NCBI GenBank assembly: GCA_938044295.1
Contig: CALIRC010000069.1
Coordinates: 1 to 10,145, forward strand
Source: Minisyncoccota bacterium
GTDB lineage: Bacteria; Patescibacteriota; Minisyncoccia; Moranbacterales; GCA-2747515
Direction: 5' to 3'
Length of the DNA: 10,145 bases
Shown piece by piece: positions 5,661 to 10,145 of the stretch. The position numbers and the translations under genes were made by a program. The notes under the pieces were generated by a model that saw only the letters and a list, made by a program, of their open reading frames with translations, made no database searches and was not told the origin of the DNA. How positions within the stretch are numbered: the stretch's first letter is position 1; every line of letters starts with the position of its first letter.

Positions 5661-8282
5661 ATGAATACTGAAAAATTTACCAAACAAACACAAGGTGTCA
5701 TCATGCGCGCCCAAGAAATCGCACTTGCACGTGGTCATGCTGGTGTCGGTGCGCTTCACCTAGCAAAAGCTTTACTAGAAGAAGTCTCTACCGTAAGTGC
5801 ACTTCTCGATGCCGCTGGAGAAGACAATGCCCGCATCATGACAAACATCGACGAGGCGTTAAGTATCGTACCAACTGGTGCATTGGAGCACTCCGGGCAG
5901 CTAGCGATTGGTCGCGACCTCGCTCAAGTTTTTGAAGCAGCAGAGAAAAACATGAAAAAATACGATGATCAGTTCATAACAACAGAACACCTCCTCTTGG
6001 GACTTTTAGATGCACCAACAGTAGCGAAAGACGTTTTTCAAGGAATCGATAAGGATCAGATGAAGACGATTCTCTCAAATATGCGTGCAGGGAAGAAAGT
6101 TATATCGCGAGATGATAAAGAAATAGGAACGAAATCACTTGAAAAATACACAACAAATCTCACAGAGCGCGCAAGGAAGGACGAGATCGATCCAATCATC
6201 GGTCGAAACGAAGAAATCCGCCGCGTGATCCTTATACTTGCTAGACGTGGAAAAAATAACCCTGTACTTATCGGTGAGCCTGGTACAGGTAAAACAGCAA
6301 TTGCTGAAGGTCTTGCGCAGCGCATCATAGCAGGTGATGTACCAGAAACACTTGGAGACAAAGAATTACTATCCTTAGATATGGGTGCGCTGATCGCTGG
6401 GGCAAAGTTTCGCGGTGAATTTGAGGATAGATTAAAAGCTGTAATTACCGAAATCGATAAAAGTGCAGGAAAGTACATTCTCTTCATCGATGAGCTGCAC
6501 ATGCTCATCGGCGCAGGTACAGGAGGAGAGGGCGCAATGGATGCTGCAAACCTCTTGAAGCCCGCGCTCGCCCGTGGTGAAATTCGTACAATCGGCGCAA
6601 CAACTTTAAAAGAATATCAGAAGTATATCGAAAAAGATGCAGCACTAGAGAGGCGATTTCAGCCAGTAAAAGTGGGTGAGCCAAGCACAGAAGATGCGAT
6701 CGCTATACTGCGTGGCATTAAGGACAAGTATGCAATTCACCATGGTGTGCGCATCACAGATAACGCTGTACGCGCTGCCGTCACTCTTTCTGAGCGGTAC
6801 ATTTCTGATCGGTTTTTACCAGACAAGGCAATCGATCTAGTCGACGAAGCAGCGAGTCAGATCCGTATGGAGATTGATTCTATGCCAGCAGAGATAGATA
6901 TGCTGACACGTGAAATGCGTACGCGTGAGATCGAAAAAGAAGCTATGAAAAAAGAAAAAGGAACCGTAGCTAAGCAAAAAGTCACCAAGATCGAAAAAGA
7001 GCTTGCAAACCTGAGTGAGAAGGCAGATAAATTACGGATTCAGTGGCAAGCAGAAAAAGATGCGATCACAAAAGTACGTACGCACAAAAAGAAAATTGAT
7101 GAATTGGAGTCAGAAGCAGAAAGGCTAGAGCGTGTAGCTGAGCTCGCACAAGTTGCAGAGATCAGATACGGAAAAATTCCAGAAGAACAGAAAAAAATGG
7201 ACGACGCCAGAGAAATCTTGATCAAATTACAGAAGAAAAACCCCATCCTCAAAGAAGAGGTAGAGGAAGAAGATATTGCTCGTGTAGTTGCAAAATGGAC
7301 AGGAATTCCAGTAAGTAAAATGCTCGAAAGCGAGATGCAAAAACTCGCACATCTAGAAAAAGATCTCGCCAAGAAAGTCATCGGCCAAGATGAAGCTATA
7401 AGCGCTGTAGCAAATGCGATAAGAAGAAGTCGCGCAGGTATCGGTGAAGGGGGGCGACCGATTGCATCATTTCTCTTTTTGGGGCCGACGGGAGTTGGCA
7501 AGACAGAGCTTGCAAAAGCACTTGCAGGAAACCTCTTTGACAATGAGAAAGCACTCACAAGGATCGACATGAGTGAGTACATGGAAGCCCATGCCACTGC
7601 AAAGATGATTGGTTCACCGCCTGGATATGTTGGACACGACGAGGGAGGACAGCTGACAGAAATCGTTCGCAGAAATCCATACAGTGTACTTCTCTTTGAC
7701 GAAATTGAAAAAGCACATCCAGATGTATTCAATATTTTCTTGCAAGTATTAGATGATGGGCGTCTCACTGACGCAAAGGGCCGCACAGTAAACTTCACGA
7801 ATACTATAATCATCATGACATCTAACGTTGGTAGTGAGTATATCAGTGAAACAGCAATCGGCTTTGGTGAAGATAAAAAAAGTGAGAAAATGAACGAAGA
7901 AAAAATGCGCGATCAGGTTATGAGAGACGTACGTGCAACATTTAAGCCAGAGTTTCTCAATCGACTCGATGATCACATTATCTTTCATCCTGTGAGTAAA
8001 AAAATGCTTGGACACATCATCGATATCCAGATCGCACGCATAAAGGAGAGACTTGCAACAAAAAACATCACATTGGAGGTAAGTGATGGAGAAAAGAAAT
8101 TGCTACGTGAAAAAGGCTATGATCCGCTCTATGGTGCACGCCCTCTGAAACGTACGATCCAGAAAGAAATTCTCGATGCAATAGCACTTGAAATCATCTC
8201 TGCAGGTGAAACAAATTTTATGCGCACAGCAAAAGTAGAATCAAGTGGAAAAAAGATCACTGTAAAGGTTGATGCTCCATAA
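5661..8282 (+). CDS. clpB: ClpB-type AAA+ disaggregase with an IGF loop
   Basis: This is a full-length Hsp100 chaperone of 873 residues that would unfold aggregated proteins with DnaK. Numbering from ATG 5661: N-domain (about 1-145, starting MNTEKFTKQTQ as in the family); first AAA+ domain with Walker A GEPGTGKT (205-212), pore loop KFRGEFED and Walker B FIDE (275-278); a long coiled-coil middle domain (about 405-525), as in ClpB and unlike the short one of ClpC; second AAA+ domain with Walker A GPTGVGKT (608-615), pore motif GYVGHDEGG and Walker B LFDE (678-681). Oddly, between SNVG and KPEFLNR there is an enlarged loop with Ile-Gly-Phe (733-735), the form used by ClpA/ClpC/ClpX to dock ClpP. 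ATG 5661 is chosen for its family-like start; ATG 5643 is in frame six codons earlier. Heat-shock control by CIRCE is clear. Confidence 0.97.
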   Translation: MNTEKFTKQTQGVIMRAQEIALARGHAGVGALHLAKALLEEVSTVSALLDAAGEDNARIMTNIDEALSIVPTGALEHSGQLAIGRDLAQVFEAAEKNMKKYDDQFITTEHLLLGLLDAPTVAKDVFQGIDKDQMKTILSNMRAGKKVISRDDKEIGTKSLEKYTTNLTERARKDEIDPIIGRNEEIRRVILILARRGKNNPVLIGEPGTGKTAIAEGLAQRIIAGDVPETLGDKELLSLDMGALIAGAKFRGEFEDRLKAVITEIDKSAGKYILFIDELHMLIGAGTGGEGAMDAANLLKPALARGEIRTIGATTLKEYQKYIEKDAALERRFQPVKVGEPSTEDAIAILRGIKDKYAIHHGVRITDNAVRAAVTLSERYISDRFLPDKAIDLVDEAASQIRMEIDSMPAEIDMLTREMRTREIEKEAMKKEKGTVAKQKVTKIEKELANLSEKADKLRIQWQAEKDAITKVRTHKKKIDELESEAERLERVAELAQVAEIRYGKIPEEQKKMDDAREILIKLQKKNPILKEEVEEEDIARVVAKWTGIPVSKMLESEMQKLAHLEKDLAKKVIGQDEAISAVANAIRRSRAGIGEGGRPIASFLFLGPTGVGKTELAKALAGNLFDNEKALTRIDMSEYMEAHATAKMIGSPPGYVGHDEGGQLTEIVRRNPYSVLLFDEIEKAHPDVFNIFLQVLDDGRLTDAKGRTVNFTNTIIIMTSNVGSEYISETAIGFGEDKKSEKMNEEKMRDQVMRDVRATFKPEFLNRLDDHIIFHPVSKKMLGHIIDIQIARIKERLATKNITLEVSDGEKKLLREKGYDPLYGARPLKRTIQKEILDAIALEIISAGETNFMRTAKVESSGKKITVKVDAP

Positions 8283-8298
8283 ATAGAAGTCTTCTATT
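8282..8298. repeat. 17-base palindrome overlapping the clpB stop
   Basis: AATAGAAG (8282-8289) and CTTCTATT (8291-8298) are perfect inverted copies around one T; the first base is the last base of the clpB stop codon. As RNA it could form a weak AT-rich hairpin. There is no T-run after it, so it is not a typical terminator. Confidence 0.4.
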
Positions 8299-8311
8299 GA
8301 GATATCTAGGT

Positions 8312-8356
8312 AAAGGAGATACTTAGGTGCAAGAGTATAAAGAGATACTAATATGA
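8312..8356 (+). CDS. Possible nine-codon leader-type ORF with strong Shine-Dalgarno
   Basis: AAAGGAG (8312-8318) lies 8 bases before GTG 8327, which opens MQEYKEILI and stops at TGA 8354-8356. It is the best ribosome-binding site of the window, yet it serves a tiny peptide. The stop lies inside the left arm of the perfect hairpin at 8343-8382, so translation would open or mask that hairpin. This geometry is like a leader peptide, but chance cannot be excluded. Confidence 0.25.
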
Positions 8357-8382
8357 CGCGTAGATACGTCATATTAGTATCT
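8343..8382. repeat. Perfect 16-bp inverted repeat / hairpin after clpB
   Basis: The arm AGATACTAATATGACG (8343-8358) and its exact inverse CGTCATATTAGTATCT (8367-8382) enclose an 8-base loop. It is too long to be likely by chance. It lacks a following T-run on either strand, so it is not a classic terminator. It could be a 3'-end stabiliser, a site cut by RNase III, a protein-binding site or part of a small RNA. Confidence 0.85.
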
Positions 8383-8404
8383 ACAATACAAGAAAGTGAG
8401 ATAG

Positions 8405-8603
8405 CATGAAAAAATCAACGATCCCGACAAGTATGCGGATTATATAGTACTGAGATCGCAAGTTTGTGTAATACAATTCGAAACAGAGCTGCGTGATATA
8501 TGAATCCTTACGCTTCCTCTTTGAAAGTTTACACGACCGCATCACACATGTATCACGCAACTTTTTGCATAATAATAAGGCCATTATGTTTGTGATAATA
8601 TAG
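8405..8603 (+). pseudogene. Possible frameshifted coding remnant, family not recognised
   Basis: Two neighbouring frames look protein-like. The first (8405-8500) reads ...KINDPDKYADYIVLRSQV... and ends at TGA 8501. The second, shifted by one base and open from 8472, reads from 8493 VIYESLRFLFESLHDRI... and ends at TAG 8601. A single frameshift near 8492 would join them into a mixed, helix-like sequence of about 65 residues with no start codon or ribosome site. I cannot name a family. It may be a decayed gene or chance. Confidence 0.25.
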
Positions 8604-8650
8604 AGATGCAACAATTTAAGAAAGAGTTATAAATTCTGCAAAAAGTTGCG
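8556..8650. repeat. Perfect 14-bp inverted repeat with 67-base spacer
   Basis: CGCAACTTTTTGCA (8556-8569) and TGCAAAAAGTTGCG (8637-8650) are exact inverse copies. The right arm ends 6 bases before the -10-like box of the gene at 8671 and covers its -35 position. It could be a pair of regulator sites, a transcript stem, or the ends of a vanished small element. Confidence 0.6.
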
Positions 8651-8655
8651 ATATT

Positions 8656-8661
8656 GATAAT
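8656..8661 (+). promoter_or_regulatory. Possible -10 box of the 102-aa gene
   Basis: GATAAT ends 9 bases before ATG 8671, and a very similar TGATAATATA stretch lies at 8594-8602. The -35 is not evident; the right arm of the 14-bp inverted repeat lies just upstream. Confidence 0.35.
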
Positions 8662-8670
8662 ATAAAAAAG

Positions 8671-8979
8671 ATGGAATTTGAAAAAATGACGCAACCTGAT
8701 CTTTTTGAGAATCAAAAGGATAGCAAGGAAGGTATACAAGAAATAACAGCCGAAACAAAAGAATCCGAAGAGTTAAAATGTGTTTTTAAGAAAAAAACAA
8801 ATGGTTGGATTGCAAAAGTAGATGGATACAATGAGACTTTTCATTTTTACAATGGTCAGTGGTACACAAGTTACGAGTATAGTCGTGACGAGCTACGAAG
8901 TCGACCACCAGGCGGCCTTAAAATAAGTAAAATGATTAATGCGCAGTTCAATAATCAAATCAATCAAGAAGCAGCATAA
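8671..8979 (+). CDS. Hypothetical protein, 102 residues
   Basis: I do not recognise this protein. Its first 35 or so residues are charged and probably disordered (many Glu, Lys, Gln). Residues 37-75 look like a small beta-rich unit with aromatic residues (CVFKKKTNGWIAKV, ETFHFYNGQWYTSYEYS), followed by RSRPPGG and a short polar tail. There is no signal peptide or membrane segment. The start is ATG 8671, just after an AT-rich -10-like box, with no Shine-Dalgarno; Met6 is an alternative. It is followed by its own gap and the promoter of the second pilin, so it is probably a separate unit. Coding status rests on ORF length and non-random aromatic content, not homology. Confidence 0.6.
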   Translation: MEFEKMTQPDLFENQKDSKEGIQEITAETKESEELKCVFKKKTNGWIAKVDGYNETFHFYNGQWYTSYEYSRDELRSRPPGGLKISKMINAQFNNQINQEAA

Positions 8980-8989
8980 TCAAAAATTT

Positions 8990-9018
8990 TTTACTCTCAA
9001 GAAATAATTTGATATACT
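8990..9018 (+). promoter_or_regulatory. Promoter of the second pilin
   Basis: TTTACT (8990-8995), a 17-base spacer ending TGA, and TATACT (9013-9018): an extended -10 with a partial -35. The start would be near 9025, giving a 33-base leader before ATG 9058. Confidence 0.7.
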
Positions 9019-9057
9019 ACAGGTACTTTTTTGTGAATAAATACTTTGTGTAGTTAC

Positions 9058-9594
9058 ATGAAGAGAATGAAATCTCCCAAAGGTTTTACTTTTATAGAAC
9101 TGTTGATTGTTATAGCAATCATCGGAACTTTAGCATCGATTATCTTAGTCACATTAGGCGCTGCTCGTGAAAAAGCCAATAAAACCAAAGTGCATACCGA
9201 ACTAAAATCAGTTATATCCGCGGTAACTGTTGCCCGCTTTGAAGCGCAAAAGACATTAATAGAAATCACTGGCTCTAGTTGCTCCAATTGTCCGTGTCAC
9301 TCAATAGATCTGCGAGGTATTCCTGATACGCATGTGTGCCAAAAAAAGTGGGATCAAGCGATGACAAAAATCAGTGATGAGGTCAAAGGTGGCGTAGAGG
9401 GAATTGATGAACTGAAGCGGGACCCATGGAATAGTCCATATATGTTTGATGAGAACGAAGGAGAGCATGGTTCTGATTCTTGTCTTTTTGACCATATCAA
9501 ATCTGCAGGTCCTGATGGATTTACAGAGACTGCTGATGATTTCTTCTATAGGATTCCGCATAGTGAAGGTTTTGACCACTGTCCACCATTGTAA
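9058..9594 (+). CDS. Type IV pilin / GspG-like prepilin, six-cysteine paralogue 2
   Basis: This is a 178-residue paralogue of the pilin at 2146-2703. The leader is MKRMKSPKG, the processing site G9^F10 (KG^FTFIE), Glu14 is the mature Glu5, and the hydrophobic helix is at about 12-34. The GspG-like tail has RDPWNSPY, DENEGE, KSAGPDG and a DD pair. All six Cys of paralogue 1 are kept (SSCSNCPC, HVC, DSC, DHC), and this copy extends three residues beyond the last Cys. In place of the -GT- of copy 1 it has -GSD- before the fifth Cys. A TTG at 9046 is in frame but unneeded, as the leader from 9058 is already typical. The longer 5' leader differs from copy 1, so the two may be expressed under different conditions; this is inference. 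The gene is followed by a broken ABC transporter tail, not by pilus assembly genes. Confidence 0.9.
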   Translation: MKRMKSPKGFTFIELLIVIAIIGTLASIILVTLGAAREKANKTKVHTELKSVISAVTVARFEAQKTLIEITGSSCSNCPCHSIDLRGIPDTHVCQKKWDQAMTKISDEVKGGVEGIDELKRDPWNSPYMFDENEGEHGSDSCLFDHIKSAGPDGFTETADDFFYRIPHSEGFDHCPPL

Positions 9595-9651
9595 AAAATA
9601 CTACCCACTTCTTAAAGAATAAGACTACTCTATACATAAGTTTATAGACAT

Positions 9652-9882
9652 ATTTTATTATCAAATAGTGTCGACCCAGTCAACGAATTTCAGATTTACA
9701 AAAATATCTTTGATAATTTTAAAGAAAAAACGATCATCGCATCAATGCACAAAATGAATCTATTGAGACAATTAGATCGTATTATCATCTTTCAAAAAGG
9801 CAAAATCGTTGGCGAAGGATCGCTAGCAGAATTGAAAAGAACAAAAAAAGCATTCCAGAAAATGTGGAGAAAACACAAATGA
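9652..9882 (+). pseudogene. C-terminal remnant of an ABC exporter ATP-binding domain
   Basis: The frame reads ILLSNSVDPVNEFQIYKNIF..., then KEKTIIASMHKMNLLRQLDRIIIF, then QKGKIVGEGSLAELKRTK...MWRKHK and stops at TGA 9880. This is the end of an MsbA-like exporter nucleotide-binding domain: D-loop (SVD), H-loop His (ASMHK) and the family's C-terminal G-x-I-V-x-E-G-x-x-x-E-L block. The Walker B Asp-Glu and the following Pro-Thr are missing, upstream there is a stop at 9637, and no Walker A or signature is present. It has no start codon or ribosome site, so it is a dead fragment of what was probably a 550-600-residue gene. It lies 57 bases after the second pilin, which suggests loss by deletion next to the pilin. 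Confidence 0.8.
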
Positions 9883-10077
9883 ACCTAAGAAAGTTATAGA
9901 AATTTCATAATATAGGTCGTCAAAAATAGAAAAGCCATAAACCATAAGATCATGACAAGGAAGAGAGTGACTGATGAGTAATTTGCGGGTTTGTGGTTGA
10001 AGGTAGTTAATAGCTTTGTTGAAATGATATAAGCGGTATATAATAAACGTAAAATCTAAGCAACTAAACACAAAAAG
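9883..10077. other. Stop-rich gap with a promoter at its end
   Basis: Between the ABC remnant and the last gene I find no credible gene and no terminator. The right part holds the promoter at 10016-10044. Confidence 0.6.
10016..10044 (+). promoter_or_regulatory. Promoter of the last, partial gene
   Basis: TTGTTG (10016-10021), a 17-base spacer and a perfect TATAAT (10039-10044). The start would be near 10051, 27 bases before ATG 10078. Confidence 0.7.
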
Positions 10078-10145
10078 ATGAAAGCAGTTGCAATTATTAA
10101 GAGTTTAATTAATGTAGTTGGTACAAGTATTGGCGTAGTACTGAT
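10078..10145 (+). CDS. N-terminus of a probable membrane or exported protein, truncated by window end
   Basis: The visible 22 codons read MKAVAIIKSLINVVGTSIGV plus two more hydrophobic residues: a basic N-terminus and the start of a hydrophobic helix, as in a signal peptide or membrane anchor. A promoter lies 33 bases upstream. There is no clear Shine-Dalgarno. Its family cannot be judged from this length. Confidence 0.5.
   Translation, partial: MKAVAIIKSLINVVGTSIGVVL

Larger units (their letters stand above)
8283..8670. other. 388-base region without a confirmed gene, rich in inverted repeats
   Basis: Between clpB and the next confirmed gene there are a 17-base palindrome (8282-8298), a strong Shine-Dalgarno with a nine-codon ORF (8312-8356), a perfect 16-bp hairpin (8343-8382), a possible decayed frame (8405-8603), a spaced 14-bp inverted repeat (8556-8650) and two similar -10-like boxes (8591-8599, 8656-8661). 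No normal U-tract terminator for clpB is visible. Confidence 0.6.

Noticed and set aside
6056..6508. Open frame on the minus strand opposite the first AAA+ domain of clpB
   Set aside because: Antisense to Walker A/B motifs of clpB; composition is that of a mirror frame.
7040..7816. Long open frame on the minus strand opposite clpB
   Set aside because: It lies wholly antisense to conserved ClpB coding sequence, is rich in Ser/Phe/Ile as expected of an antisense frame, and has no promoter or ribosome site that I can see.
8343..8382. Hairpin as a chromosome dimer resolution (dif) site or as a classic terminator
   Set aside because: The arms and centre do not resemble the Xer site layout (11-bp arms with 6-bp centre and known consensus), and no T-run follows on either strand.
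8381..8614. 77-codon minus-strand frame after clpB
   Set aside because: Starts inside the hairpin arm, has no ribosome site and a chance-like composition; the + strand frames there look more protein-like.
9894..10055. Minus-strand frame without a good start, ending in a hydrophobic stretch (SVTLFLVMILWFMAFLFL)
   Set aside because: Looks like a membrane segment, but there is no early start codon or ribosome site, and AT-rich DNA often gives such runs; it also overlaps a good + strand promoter.
9823..10071. 82-codon minus-strand frame at the right end
   Set aside because: Overlaps the ABC remnant antisense and the promoter of the last gene; Phe/Cys/Tyr-rich, typical of AT-rich antisense.
1..10145. 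CRISPR array, tRNA, rRNA, insertion sequence, or recoded stop codons
   Set aside because: No regularly spaced repeats, cloverleaf, rRNA-like blocks or transposase motifs were seen; TGA closes several clear genes at the expected ends.

Overview
The window most likely comes from a member of the Candidate Phyla Radiation (Patescibacteria, probably Parcubacteria-like). This is an inference from four things: the AT-rich sequence, small genes of unknown family, type IV pilin-like proteins with the leader and N-terminal helix style common in that group (KGFT[LF][VI]ELLIVIAIIG), and the near absence of Shine-Dalgarno sites. TGA is used as a stop by the first pilin, by ispD and by the ABC remnant, so the recoded TGA=Gly genetic code of Gracilibacteria/Absconditabacteria does not apply.

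Layout, left to right. Positions 5-550 hold a basic protein of unknown function, closed by a strong + strand terminator. Convergent to it is a nucleoside-hydrolase-family gene (1810-767, minus) with its own extended -10 promoter, Shine-Dalgarno site and terminator. Next on the + strand come a GspG/type IV pilin-like gene (2146-2703), a class I SAM methyltransferase (2767-3504), a small protein with a possible ribosome-hibernation (S30AE) fold (3535-3858) and ispD (3928-4635). A bidirectional terminator separates ispD from a convergent Ada-like gene, AraC-type HTH plus O6-methylguanine methyltransferase (5501-4671, minus). Divergent from that is clpB (5661-8282), under a perfect CIRCE operator whose spacer carries the -35 box.

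Positions 8283-8670 form a structured gap with a perfect 16-bp hairpin, a 14-bp spaced inverted repeat, two tiny ORFs and a possible decayed reading frame. It is followed by a 102-aa protein of unknown function (8671-8979) and a second pilin (9058-9594), roughly two-thirds identical by eye to the first. Then come the broken C-terminal tail of an ABC exporter (9652-9882), a stop-rich stretch, and the start of a possible membrane protein with a good promoter that runs off the right edge.

Most genes look like single transcription units rather than one operon. Themes are stress and repair (clpB with CIRCE, the Ada-like protein, the possible hibernation factor), surface pili (two paralogues), and isolated enzymes (nucleoside hydrolase, methyltransferase, IspD). 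The observations most worth following are a ClpB-type protein carrying a ClpC/ClpA-like IGF loop, the duplicated six-cysteine pilins, several -10 boxes ending 7-9 nt before the ATG (suggesting leaderless transcripts), and the hairpin/inverted-repeat region after clpB. I found no tRNA, rRNA, CRISPR array or insertion sequence, and no convincing multi-gene novel system.
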